This document shows positions 1 to 9,443 of a stretch of DNA of 64,000 bases, piece by piece (within the stretch, counting starts at the first letter, position 1; each line of letters begins with the position of its first letter). Where the stretch lies: assembly GCA_007674295.1 (NCBI GenBank), contig CM017447.1:310001-374000 (forward strand). The letters are read 5' to 3'. The stretch is from Antonospora locustae (Eukaryota > Microsporidia). The notes below the pieces were generated by a model. It ran no database searches. It worked only from the letters and a program-made list of their open reading frames with translations, and was not told where the DNA came from. The position numbers and the translations under genes were made by a program.

Positions 1-50
1 CTCATGCAACGGCAAACGCCACATAAAAACTTTTTAAAAATGTCCTTGTT

Positions 51-1073
51 ATGTCTACACCGTTTGCTTGGGAGGAGGCATACAGACGTACATGGGAGGA
101 GTCAAAAGCAACAGTAAATACAGCGGAAAACAAGGACATAAAGACACACAAAGATTATAAGCCATTTAGAAGAGGCCTCATACGGCACTTACACGTAATA
201 ATAGACCAGAGCGAGAAGATAGATGGTGATGGGTACATTCCAAGCTTCAGATACAACATAATACAGGCACTGGATGCCTTCATTCCACGATTCTATCAGG
301 AAAATCCTGTGTCCATTTTGACCATTCTATCTGTGTGCAACTCAGATGTTAGAGAGTATGCAGTCGTAGACAGCAACTTTCGCACAAAAAGCTTCTTGGG
401 TAAGCTAGGTTCGGGGTACTTCTCTCTTCAAAGAGCGTTAGAGGCATCCATTTTACATCTGGAAAAAAGCAGTTATCTGCGCGAGATACTAGTTATCACT
501 CCAAGCATCTCAATAAGAGACTCATGTAACCTCCATGATGTGTTCGAACAGCTAAAGACACTAAACATAAAGACACACTGCATCAACCTGTGCGGAGAGA
601 TGCGTGTTCTGCAAAAAATGGCGATGGTTACAAATGGAGTTCATTACGTCCCGATGAACTGTGACCACTTCAAGCTCATTCTTGCCGAGCTTTGTATTCC
701 CAAGCGCATTAGCTCAAGTCAGCGTGTAAGTCTTCTGAGGCTTGGGTTTCCCGACGTGGTTAGAGAATGGACATTGTGTGCATGCCATCTTGAAATAACA
801 GAAAATGGATACATATGTGTCAAATGTTCAACAAAAGTCTGTAATTTGCCAACAAAATGCCCTATTTGCGACACACTGCTCGTTTCTCTTGTGAATCTCT
901 ACAAGTCCATGTATCATCAGTATCCTCTTGATGAATTTGCGAGAAACGAAACACTAAAATGTAGGGTTTGTGCAAGAAAAAGCTTTTCCACATGTGTTAA
1001 GTGTAGCAGTGCATTCTGTTTTGAGTGCGATGTGTTCTTGCACGAGATGGTTGGTCTTTGTCCTTTTTGCTGA
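51..1073 (+). CDS. SSL1: TFIIH core subunit SSL1/p44
   Basis: Subunit of the TFIIH core needed for promoter opening and nucleotide excision repair; in the family it binds and stimulates the XPD/RAD3 helicase. The 340-aa protein opens with the family-type WEEAYRRTWEES stretch, then a von Willebrand A-like domain (about residues 40-220) carrying RGLIRHLHVIIDQSE. The C-terminus has two cysteine-rich zinc modules (about 241-280 and 304-340) ending in CPFC, as in the Ssl1 C4 and RING-like domains. Length is a little below the yeast protein. The ATG at 51 is the first in frame, and no CCC motif is visible before it. An out-of-frame ATG lies 11 bases upstream. The identification rests on motif and domain order recalled from the family. 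Confidence 0.88.
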   Translation: MSTPFAWEEAYRRTWEESKATVNTAENKDIKTHKDYKPFRRGLIRHLHVIIDQSEKIDGDGYIPSFRYNIIQALDAFIPRFYQENPVSILTILSVCNSDVREYAVVDSNFRTKSFLGKLGSGYFSLQRALEASILHLEKSSYLREILVITPSISIRDSCNLHDVFEQLKTLNIKTHCINLCGEMRVLQKMAMVTNGVHYVPMNCDHFKLILAELCIPKRISSSQRVSLLRLGFPDVVREWTLCACHLEITENGYICVKCSTKVCNLPTKCPICDTLLVSLVNLYKSMYHQYPLDEFARNETLKCRVCARKSFSTCVKCSSAFCFECDVFLHEMVGLCPFC

Positions 1074-1277
1074 AACACAGGATCCTATAGTGCCATAGCA
1101 AAGTAGCGACTTTCCATCCTATGGTGCAATACATGTTCTCGTCCACGCCCATATGTTGCCAATTGCACATAAGCATGTATATTGTGTGATTAGTTGCTAT
1201 CCTAATTGAACAAATTGATTTCACCAAACGGTTAGCACACCAATTGTTAAATAAAATGTTTGATTTTCGAGATATAA

Positions 1278-2135
1278 ATGGACAGCGAAATCACAAACAA
1301 CAAGCTGCACTTGATGGAAGCAAACGAGTGCTCTGCTAACACACATCGTACGTCTTTTATTGCGGGTACCATGGCTTTTGTCACTGTGTATTGTGGTCTC
1401 AAATTCATAACAGGCAGGGCTATAGTATATTTTGTCAAAAGCGTTTTAAGACCACCTTCTGTGGATATAAATGATAAAAGACTGCTGCAACGCATAAAAT
1501 CATCGTTCTGGAGCTTCGTTGTGTACACGTTTCTGGCAACATACGGGCTGCTTTATATTACGCGTACAGACTGGCTGCTGCATCCATCGCAATACGTACA
1601 TATCATCAAAAACCCACCGGTATCAATTTTTTTTCATTACTACGCAGAGTTCATGCACTATGTTCTTGCACTGGGGTTTTTACTTGTAGAACCTCGAGGA
1701 AGAGACTTTTCTCAGATGTTTGCTCACCATTGCTTGACTTTGTTTCTTATATCAGTATCATACAGAAGCAGCTTGCTGCGCTATGGTGTAGTTGTGATGA
1801 TAATTCACGATACAGGCGATCCTTTTCTGGAGATGGCTAAGATATGCAAATACCTGAATCTTCAAGTTGCATCAGGCATCATCTTTGTGCTTTTTTCGAT
1901 AGTTTTTTTCTCCCTGAGAATAGTGTTCTTCCCGCTTTTTGTAATTGGATCAGCCATAAATTTCACGATACTGTCACCAGAGGTCAACTGGACGCATCGC
2001 TCCTTGACAGGTGGATTGGTGTTATTGCTTCTCATCAACGTTCACTGGATGTTTCAAATCGTAAAAGTAGAACTTGACACGATTGCACGCCATTCTGCTG
2101 CTTCACAAGGCAATTTCGTTGGAAAGCAGGAGTGA
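1278..2135 (+). CDS. LAG1: Ceramide synthase (LAG1/TLC domain)
   Basis: Acyl-CoA-dependent sphingoid base N-acyltransferase of the ER membrane, first committed step to ceramide. The 285-aa protein has about six hydrophobic segments and the Lag1 signature: a histidine pair in FAHHCLTLFL followed by IIHDTGDPFLEMAKICKY, which carries the conserved His-Asp, Asp and Glu-Lys positions. It is shorter than yeast Lag1 (about 410 aa) because it lacks long termini. The start is the ATG preceded by TTTCGAGATATAA; a near-identical string precedes the small gene at 4906. RPN1 follows on the same strand. Confidence 0.88.
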   Translation: MDSEITNNKLHLMEANECSANTHRTSFIAGTMAFVTVYCGLKFITGRAIVYFVKSVLRPPSVDINDKRLLQRIKSSFWSFVVYTFLATYGLLYITRTDWLLHPSQYVHIIKNPPVSIFFHYYAEFMHYVLALGFLLVEPRGRDFSQMFAHHCLTLFLISVSYRSSLLRYGVVVMIIHDTGDPFLEMAKICKYLNLQVASGIIFVLFSIVFFSLRIVFFPLFVIGSAINFTILSPEVNWTHRSLTGGLVLLLLINVHWMFQIVKVELDTIARHSAASQGNFVGKQE

Positions 2136-2244
2136 TATTCCAGAATGCTTAGAATATCACAACATTTTTGAACAGATATGGTGCTTCTTGCGATGGAGAC
2201 AGCGACACTTGGAGTCTTTTTGTGTTGCAGAAAAACAAGCCCTT

Positions 2245-4836
2245 ATGGATAAGGTAGAGGAGATCAATATGATATTTGAGAGACTAGAGGAAAGCAACGA
2301 AGAAATTCAGAAGAGCGCACTGGATATGCTTTTGCAGTTTGTCAAGGGGACGCACACACTTGCTGCGTCGTCTACCGTAAACTTCAGCTACCTTGAGGAG
2401 AACAAGTCAAGGCTGGAAAAAATATGCAATAGCCTAAAAGAGTACAATAAAAGATACTTAAGTGACATTCTCAGCGTAATTTATGTGATGAGAGACGACT
2501 TTCTTGCGCTGCATTACAGAATGCATGGAAACGTAATACCACTTGAAACATGGGGTCACCAATATGTGAAGAAAGTTATGGGGTGTATGCTAAAGTTTCT
2601 TCCTCTAAGGCCTGAGCTGGAGAACATTGCGTGGGATTGCATTTCGTTTTTGTTCAGACACAACATGGAGCTAGATGCCATTGATTTTCTTGATGAAATG
2701 AAAAAAGAGGATGTGATTGTTGAGTTTGTTGACGAACACAATTACGACAGAATCAATCTGTATCTCAGCGACATGAAGAGGTATAACGAAAAGTACGAGG
2801 GGCTGCTTTTGGAGATACACACCAAGATGTGCAATTACTCTGCAATTCTGGTTTCTCTTCTCAACACAAATCCTAGCCAGTTAGCTGATTTTGTGAGTTC
2901 TGTTGACGATGTTCCTGTCAGGTTACAGCTCTCTTTCATGCTCGCTCGTGCTGGACATGTTCTTCCGCAAGTAGACAAGTTTGTTCAGAATGTTATGGCA
3001 AATACAAGCCTCTATTCTATATCATGCAACAGGCATCTTTCAGGCTTCTTTCTATATCTGTGCACGGATCTGCAAATCCTAAAGCCAAAGAGCATTCCTG
3101 ACTTTTTGAAGGGATCAGCATCGCTCAGACATGAAAAGGAAATTAGCATAAAGTGTCTTGCACCCATATGCATTTCAAATGGCTTCGTGCATCTTGGCTT
3201 TGGAAGAGACACGATATTTGCACCAAGAGCGGAGGACCCAAGAATCGAGATAGACTTTGAAGTTCTGGGAAAGGCTGCAAAATCAGAGATCATATCTGTG
3301 TTCTCATCTGTTGGCGCCATAAACATGTATTCACCTGAAAAAACATTTGAGAGCCTGAACGAGTACATGTTTTCGGATAATCCGTTTAAGAAAACAGCAG
3401 CGCTTCTAGGATTTGCAATATCTAACATCAAGGTCTACGACGAAAACCACACAGTGCTTGCTCTTCTCATGGAAAACCTAAAGGTGGACTGCAACTACCA
3501 GAGGATTGCAACTATTTTTGCACTGCAGCTCATATATAGTGGAACACATGAGAAAAGACTTTTAGAAACGCTGAAAGAGCTTGTGTACCACGACAGCGTA
3601 GAGGTAAGCTGCTTTGCATCATTTGCGCTCGGAAGTGTTTTCGTGGGAAGTGCAGACCTAAACATCACTTCGCTATTGATTCAGAATTTTGTTGACAAAG
3701 GCTTTGCATACTCTGACAGCTTGTTTTTTAGTCTTTTCATGTTAGGTTTCTCTCTCTTGTTTCACAGAAACAAAAACTTTGAGGGCGTCTTGAAGACACT
3801 GAGGGACATGAAATCCCCTTACTACAGTCACATAAGTGTCTTGATCAGGTGCCAGGCTTACTTTGGGTCTGGAGACACAGAGCTGATGAATGAGATTCTA
3901 GGAGAGGCGTTTGAGGAGGAAGACGTGGTTCTAGCATCAAAGCCCAGAAGAAGTGATGCCGAAATACAAACTGACGGAGACGAGACACGAACGCAGGAGG
4001 AAAAGCTCGAATCATCGGCAGATGCCAAATCTGTGCAAAGTGAACACTCAAAGAACCTTCTGAAGGCTATAAGTTTAATTGGAATAACACTACTGTCCAT
4101 GGGTGACGAGATGTTCTCTAAGATGGCTCTGAGAATAATTAATTCCTCAAATCTTCTGGACAATGGCTACCTCAAAAGCACCATGCCTCTTTGTCTTGCA
4201 CTTCTCAGCCCCTCCAATCCTGCAGTTGACATAGTAGACACTCTGAACAAACTGTGCAACAACCCAGAACAAAAAGTCATTCTAAACTCAATCATGGCAC
4301 TTGGTATAGTGGGCGCAGGAACAAACAATACGCGTATTGCAGAGTCTCTAGAGCTGCAGTACGCATACAACACAAAGTGTCTGAAGGCTGCACCTGCAAT
4401 AAAGATCAGTCAGGGGCTGCTGCATCTTGGAAAGGGAACAATGACACTGTCACCCTTTGTCTTTCACAAGAGTACCCTCGTTTCCAAGAACTTTATTGGT
4501 CTCTTGGCAGCTGTTTTCCTGCTGATAGACCCCGATCATTCTCCGATGCTATCCAAGTACATGTATCTCAACTACTTTTTCGTGCAGGCATCGTCTCTAA
4601 AGCAGGTTGTGGTTGTGGATGAGGAGATGAGATATGCAAAGACACAGCTGCGCATAGGTGAGCCAGTGAACAACGTTGGAGTTGTAGGAAGGCCAAGGAA
4701 AATAGCGTCTGTGCAGACACACAACTCTCCCATAATTCTTCAAGAAAGCGAGATGGTTGAGCTGTATGAGGATGATAGAATACATCCTCTCACGTCGTAC
4801 ATCGAGGATGTTGTAGTTGTAAGAACTAAATGCTAG
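2245..4836 (+). CDS. RPN1: 26S proteasome regulatory subunit RPN1
   Basis: Scaffold of the proteasome base that binds ubiquitin-like shuttle factors and the deubiquitinase Ubp6 in other eukaryotes. The 863-aa protein shows the N-terminal Rpn1 pattern (SDILSVIYVM, then WGHQYVKKV) followed by a long array of PC-type helical repeats with Gly-Ala-rich loops such as ALGIVGAGTNN. The open frame runs upstream into the ceramide synthase gene, but its first codon there is TTG. The first ATG is at 2245, directly preceded by a CCC-containing motif (AAGCCCTT), and matches where the family homology begins. A charged, low-complexity stretch near 3900-4060 interrupts the repeats, as in other Rpn1 proteins. 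Confidence 0.88.
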   Translation: MDKVEEINMIFERLEESNEEIQKSALDMLLQFVKGTHTLAASSTVNFSYLEENKSRLEKICNSLKEYNKRYLSDILSVIYVMRDDFLALHYRMHGNVIPLETWGHQYVKKVMGCMLKFLPLRPELENIAWDCISFLFRHNMELDAIDFLDEMKKEDVIVEFVDEHNYDRINLYLSDMKRYNEKYEGLLLEIHTKMCNYSAILVSLLNTNPSQLADFVSSVDDVPVRLQLSFMLARAGHVLPQVDKFVQNVMANTSLYSISCNRHLSGFFLYLCTDLQILKPKSIPDFLKGSASLRHEKEISIKCLAPICISNGFVHLGFGRDTIFAPRAEDPRIEIDFEVLGKAAKSEIISVFSSVGAINMYSPEKTFESLNEYMFSDNPFKKTAALLGFAISNIKVYDENHTVLALLMENLKVDCNYQRIATIFALQLIYSGTHEKRLLETLKELVYHDSVEVSCFASFALGSVFVGSADLNITSLLIQNFVDKGFAYSDSLFFSLFMLGFSLLFHRNKNFEGVLKTLRDMKSPYYSHISVLIRCQAYFGSGDTELMNEILGEAFEEEDVVLASKPRRSDAEIQTDGDETRTQEEKLESSADAKSVQSEHSKNLLKAISLIGITLLSMGDEMFSKMALRIINSSNLLDNGYLKSTMPLCLALLSPSNPAVDIVDTLNKLCNNPEQKVILNSIMALGIVGAGTNNTRIAESLELQYAYNTKCLKAAPAIKISQGLLHLGKGTMTLSPFVFHKSTLVSKNFIGLLAAVFLLIDPDHSPMLSKYMYLNYFFVQASSLKQVVVVDEEMRYAKTQLRIGEPVNNVGVVGRPRKIASVQTHNSPIILQESEMVELYEDDRIHPLTSYIEDVVVVRTKC

Positions 4837-4905
4837 ATTCTGGCCATAAAGTCTATAAAATGACGCTAATAATAGACAAAAATTGTTACCCTTTCGATAT
4901 AAATC

Positions 4906-5151
4906 ATGACCAGACATTCTCAGAAGAGCGATGCATATGCACACATTCAAAACCTAAGAAACAGTACTAGAAGATATAAACTTGCACTGGAATGGCTAAA
5001 CGATAATCAAAGAGCGTGTTTTAAGCGTACAAACGGAATATTTTCGACCATGACTCATGCGAATGCGGTGCAATACATAGCAAAACAGATCAAGTTGCTT
5101 GAGAACGAGGCGGAAAAGATAAGGTACACTGTGCTAAAGAGTCACTTTTAA
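4906..5151 (+). CDS. Small helical protein, unknown
   Basis: An 81-aa protein I do not recognise. It is basic and predicted mostly helical, with no signal peptide or membrane segment; the second half (about residues 52-76) has heptad-like leucines and isoleucines that could form a short coiled coil. The ATG follows a CCC at 4889-4891 and the string TTTCGATATAAATC, which closely resembles the sequence before the ceramide synthase start. That upstream context and the clean gap after RPN1 favour a real gene. Size and helicity would suit a small subunit of a larger complex, but I cannot name one. Confidence 0.55.
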   Translation: MTRHSQKSDAYAHIQNLRNSTRRYKLALEWLNDNQRACFKRTNGIFSTMTHANAVQYIAKQIKLLENEAEKIRYTVLKSHF

Positions 5152-5604
5152 TGCTTTGGTATAAGTGTGTTTGTATATCTGGTTCGTTCTAAGCACTGCA
5201 TGTGAGTCTTGTGTGTATCGATAAGGAACAGAATAAGGCTTTTTGAACAGAAGACATGTTAGTAATATTCTGTGCAATATAGTTGGAGTGGCTACGCGGT
5301 GTGAGTATACATCGTTGTTTTTTCAATAAACATTCAAAAGAAGGATTTGTTTACTTGTTTGTTTATTGACACATTTGCAACGTAAACAGAAAACTGTATT
5401 TTGACAACCTTCCCATCAGAAGCTCATTTAGGTCTTTATGACGTTTTTTGCAAGTATCAATGCAGATTACAGCCCAGGTCATATTTTTATGCATTTTTCA
5501 TCCAACGTGATTATTATAAAACAGATAATTATTTCTAAAAAGGAGTTGTGCGAAAGACAAGAAGTTCTTGACTACTTTTTGCAAATCTTCCTAAGCCCTT
5601 ATTT
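5152..5604. other. Intergenic region, no gene seen
   Basis: About 450 bp between the 81-aa protein and the B56 gene, one of the longest gaps in the window. It is AT-rich with no credible ORF; the one open frame reaching it overlaps the start of the next gene and looks accidental. I saw no tRNA-like B box or cloverleaf. A CCC motif (AAGCCCTTATTT) at its right end belongs to the next start codon. Confidence 0.5.
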
Positions 5605-7134
5605 ATGGGCGTTAGAGATACACAGTATAAAAAGAAAAAACACGACGAGCATTCTACCAGGGAAGATACGATCAAAGACACAAGCAAAAAAATATCCCAA
5701 AATGATATTATAAGGGATGTAATAGGAAAGAAGGAAATAGAACTCACAAGCATATACTCCATCGATAATTTGTGTAACCTGGACCGCCACAAGAGAAAAA
5801 TAAATTTGGATAAGGCTTTAATTGAAGAAATTCCCAAAAGATGGGTAGTGTTAAAGGATAAAAACGCAAATAGAGAGGCATCATCGGATATAGATGCATA
5901 TAAGACGTCCGAAGAGCTTTTTTGCATGCTCAGGCTGGAGAACGAGAGTGTTGATAAGACATTGTCATCCCTAGAAAATGTAGACGAAATCTCTAATTTC
6001 ACATACCGTACAAGACAAACCATATATCGCTTTTTGATAAATGTTATGTGTACTGTCCCTATAAGACCTCGAAGGAGATTATATTACTCTTGCGACAGAG
6101 ATAGGATTGCAGACCAAAAATCTCCATACTTTTATCTTTTTGGAAGAGCACTGTCTATTCTTGAGAAAATGCTGATGCGTGAGAGCAAAAAGGACGAAAA
6201 CTTGAATCTTCTTGAGCAAAATGATGTCAAAAGATGTCTCAACATGTTGAGAGACGAAGATGCACGAATTCGAACTCTTGTGAAAAGGTTCATTCAGGAA
6301 ATCCACAACAGATGCAAGAGGTCTCGATGCAGTGTAAAATACAAGATTAAGAACATGCTGATAAACATAATACACGAGCAGACAGAGCCTATGGGCGTGA
6401 GCGAGCTGCTTAACCTCAGCACGTACATTCTTGTCACAGATGGATTTGGAGACTCTTCGGAGGCGCAGTGTTACTTTTCTGAGTGCATATTTCCAATTTT
6501 GAAAATCAGCAACGCACATCTGTATGAGCAGGAAATGAAAACAGCACTGGAGGCATTCAGCCAGCTGAGAAACGAGTGCTTTCTATACACGTTCAAGCAA
6601 CTCTCTAAGATTTTTCTTGAGGTAAACTCCAGCGTCAGAATTCCTATTCTGAACTTCTGCCTGGCCATAATTCAGGTGAAGCAGACAACCATGGACTTTG
6701 CACATGTTGAAAATTACGTATGCCAGATCATTTCAACGTGCTTCAAAAATGCACATTGTCTTCTGATATCGCATGTTCTGACATTCATCAAGGAAAGAGT
6801 CATATACAACTTTCTGAAAGCACACTGCTCTACATTTGTTCCAAAAATATTTGACGAGATATATGACCTATCTAAAAGCTATTGGAATAAAGATCGATCA
6901 CCAGAGGTATATTCCATCGTTACAATAGTAATGAGTTTGGATAAAAACGTTTTTGAGGAGTGTCTGAAAAGATACAATTTCAAGAGGTATAAACAAAGAA
7001 TAGAAAATGACATTTCCGAGGACGTGGTCAAATATTTTGGCCATGATCTTCTCAGAGAGAGCGAAGGCATGTCGGGCATAAGGAGAAAGAGCTTGCCGCA
7101 CGAAAGAAGGCCTTACGAAAGACAAGCATCTTGA
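5605..7134 (+). CDS. RTS1: PP2A regulatory subunit B56 (B') family
   Basis: Targeting subunit of protein phosphatase 2A. The 509-aa protein has a charged, low-complexity N-terminus (about 1-130) followed by the B56 HEAT-like fold. Conserved landmarks include the DEDARIRTLVKRF block (family D-x-R-x-x-D-F-L-K), the EQTEPMGVSELLNL block (family H-N-G-I-A-E-L-L) and the late KSYWNKDRSPEVYSI block (family THWNKTIHGLIYNA). Conservation is patchy, so the family is clear but LxxIxE docking residues cannot be judged by eye. The start follows AAGCCCTTATTT, a CCC-type motif. It is one of three phosphatase-related genes in the window. Confidence 0.82.
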   Translation: MGVRDTQYKKKKHDEHSTREDTIKDTSKKISQNDIIRDVIGKKEIELTSIYSIDNLCNLDRHKRKINLDKALIEEIPKRWVVLKDKNANREASSDIDAYKTSEELFCMLRLENESVDKTLSSLENVDEISNFTYRTRQTIYRFLINVMCTVPIRPRRRLYYSCDRDRIADQKSPYFYLFGRALSILEKMLMRESKKDENLNLLEQNDVKRCLNMLRDEDARIRTLVKRFIQEIHNRCKRSRCSVKYKIKNMLINIIHEQTEPMGVSELLNLSTYILVTDGFGDSSEAQCYFSECIFPILKISNAHLYEQEMKTALEAFSQLRNECFLYTFKQLSKIFLEVNSSVRIPILNFCLAIIQVKQTTMDFAHVENYVCQIISTCFKNAHCLLISHVLTFIKERVIYNFLKAHCSTFVPKIFDEIYDLSKSYWNKDRSPEVYSIVTIVMSLDKNVFEECLKRYNFKRYKQRIENDISEDVVKYFGHDLLRESEGMSGIRRKSLPHERRPYERQAS

Positions 7135-7456
7135 CCATGGTCTTGTCTTTGTATATATAATATGCATCACAAATTTTTATATGTATCTAATAAATATAGT
7201 GACTTTAGTGCGACTTCAGAAGTGTTAGCAGCTACTGACATGCATGCTACAGTCAATGGTTTTCTGCTCTTGTGTGGCACTTTCAAGTATGGTGTAGGCA
7301 AATGCATGGAATTTCCTTGACAACTGCTTCTTGTGTACCTGCATCTCCGAGAAACAGAAACATAATCATACAACCAAAAATTCCTGTACCAAATACTCAG
7401 CTGCATTTGCGCACAGAACACCAATCTAATAACAAGTCATGAATTTGTCCCCAGGA
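7135..7456. other. Intergenic region, no gene seen
   Basis: About 320 bp of AT-rich sequence between the B56 and lipase genes. A short frame on the - strand (7167-7424) is a weak candidate without motif or upstream CCC signal. The right end carries TCCCC (7448-7452), which marks the probable lipase start. Confidence 0.45.
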
Positions 7457-9244
7457 ATGGTAACCAAAATCAGAATCCTGGAAGTAGTTCTCAACAAGTT
7501 AGCATGCCATTACAAAATATATGCAGAAGTGTATAACCAGAGTATACATATTGCTGACAATAACGTGCTTTCTTTTCGCATTCGTACTCTACACGACTAT
7601 TACTTTGCCAAGCTGAGAATACTACTGAAAGAGTCTGACAGCTTCCACAAGTGTTTATGCTACACAGACATTCCATTTAGGAATTTTGAGGAGGGCATGA
7701 CAAAGTGTATAGCGTTTCCTCTTTTTGACGCTGCAACCAAGAACGAGTGCACTACATATGACTTTCAGCCAAAAAAAAGTGTTGGCAAAATTCGCATTCA
7801 CTACAACTTTATCAGAGAGTCGTTTGATTCATGCTTACATGCGGGGCACGAGCGAAACTTCATTGACAAGATATTTGACTTTCTTTTTCTAAACGAAAAA
7901 GATATAAAAATTTCTGTCATTCTTCGCAAGGCGCTTGAAATTACGAGAGGATCAATGAAGTCTAAAGTCGACATATTCAGAGGATGGCTGGTAATTCAAA
8001 GCTACTACAGGAAAATGTATTCTGTACATAGTCTTGAAGGTATCAGCAGTCTTATGGGAGAGATTGGATCAGGTGCTTTGGTGCCACGAGAGCATTCAAG
8101 TAGTGGCACACCAACCAGCTTCAACCTTCATATGAAGAGTGCATGCAGCGGAGGATTTGATTGTGATGGCTTCAAGCTATTTGAAAAAGAGTTCTACGTG
8201 TACTTTCTTAACATACTGTACTACTCGCTTGCGCCATACGGAGCCAGAATTAATAACTTTGCCATTCCAAAGAGATCAAACGTTGCTGAAAATGTGGTTG
8301 ACGACTTACACAAGGCAATTCTCAGCTTTCTTGCTATTCCGGCGCATGATTTGATATTGGTGAACTTGAACAAACAGGACAGGAAATCTGCGTTTATTGT
8401 CTTCTTGTACAAAGAAAGTGTTGTTATCTCGTTTCGAGGCACAACAAATCCGCGGGACATATCCTTCGACCTGATGTTTGAGTATTCTGAGTTCTACGAG
8501 GGGTATGCACACGATGGAGTAAAGCGTTTAGGAAAGATGTTCATAAAAGAACACTGGGAAGAAGTCAGAATGCTCATGAACATGTATGGAAGAGCAAAGT
8601 TAATAATAACAGGCCACTCGCTTGGTGGTGGAGTGGCTTTGTTGGTAGGCTACATTATTTTTCGAGAAAACCTGGTGAGTCCGGAGATGCTGGAGGTCGC
8701 TGCATACTCTCCCGTCCCGATAATGTCGAAAAATCTTGTGCAGAACCCGCCCGACAACTTTATCAGTTTCACATATGAAAATGACATTGTGCCTTCATTG
8801 AGCTACGGTAGTGTCTGTGACATGAAGTATCTGTGCTGCTCCATAGGATCTCAGATGCGTATTCTCAGGCGCAGCGAGGTTAACATAGAAGAAATGATAG
8901 AGAAGATACGAAAATTCTACCTTAAACATGACATTCATCCTAAGCTTTACATTCCAAGTAAGATTGTGCAGTTTCGAACGTTTCTAAGCCGTGACAAAAC
9001 AATATTTTTCAGGTTTTTAAATGCCTTTGGATGGAGAGATGCAAAGCTGCTGGAGGAGAAAGTAGTTCTAGCTAAGGTTCACGGATATAGCTTTTCGGAT
9101 GACGCAACTTTCGACCAAAGAGCTGTTATTAATCACATTCCAAGGTTGCTGTTTGACGCTTTTGAACAAAGCATACAGATTTGTGAGTATATATCTGCAA
9201 CAAAAAGTGTGATAAGTGACATTGCAGACAAAAATGCACTTTAG
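7457..9244 (+). CDS. Class 3 lipase (sn-1 diacylglycerol lipase-like)
   Basis: Alpha/beta-hydrolase predicted to cleave acyl esters of neutral lipids or phospholipids. The nucleophile elbow is ITGHSLGGGVAL, with the serine near residue 387. It is preceded by the class 3 hallmark VISFRGTTNPRDI, whose first strand forms the oxyanion region. A downstream Asp and the HGYSFSDD His are plausible triad partners. The N-terminal 280 residues are unlike soluble fungal lipases but no clear membrane segments appear. An ATG also exists at 7439; I prefer 7457 because TCCCC lies just before it. Class 3 lipases recur in microsporidia and may draw on host lipids, but that role is inference. Confidence 0.82.
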   Translation: MVTKIRILEVVLNKLACHYKIYAEVYNQSIHIADNNVLSFRIRTLHDYYFAKLRILLKESDSFHKCLCYTDIPFRNFEEGMTKCIAFPLFDAATKNECTTYDFQPKKSVGKIRIHYNFIRESFDSCLHAGHERNFIDKIFDFLFLNEKDIKISVILRKALEITRGSMKSKVDIFRGWLVIQSYYRKMYSVHSLEGISSLMGEIGSGALVPREHSSSGTPTSFNLHMKSACSGGFDCDGFKLFEKEFYVYFLNILYYSLAPYGARINNFAIPKRSNVAENVVDDLHKAILSFLAIPAHDLILVNLNKQDRKSAFIVFLYKESVVISFRGTTNPRDISFDLMFEYSEFYEGYAHDGVKRLGKMFIKEHWEEVRMLMNMYGRAKLIITGHSLGGGVALLVGYIIFRENLVSPEMLEVAAYSPVPIMSKNLVQNPPDNFISFTYENDIVPSLSYGSVCDMKYLCCSIGSQMRILRRSEVNIEEMIEKIRKFYLKHDIHPKLYIPSKIVQFRTFLSRDKTIFFRFLNAFGWRDAKLLEEKVVLAKVHGYSFSDDATFDQRAVINHIPRLLFDAFEQSIQICEYISATKSVISDIADKNAL

Positions 9245-9443
9245 CAAACTACCTGCACTAGGAGTTGCAATACCAGTCTATGGCTTACTTTGCCCATTTA
9301 TAGCAGAGTCACAAAGCCATCTTAACTTTGTGTCGCAAAAATGTCTGCGTTTTTACAATCAAAACGTTTTTCTTTTTGTACAAATGCATTCACTGACTGA
9401 TGTTCTGTTTATAAACTAAACCCTTGTATTGCTAAAGGGGGAA

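Noticed and set aside
2074..2244. N-terminal extension of RPN1 into the ceramide synthase gene
   Set aside because: Opens only at TTG, overlaps the upstream gene and has no family resemblance; ATG with CCC motif is at 2245.
4254..4622. 122-codon frame on + inside RPN1
   Set aside because: Out-of-frame shadow of the PC-repeat region.
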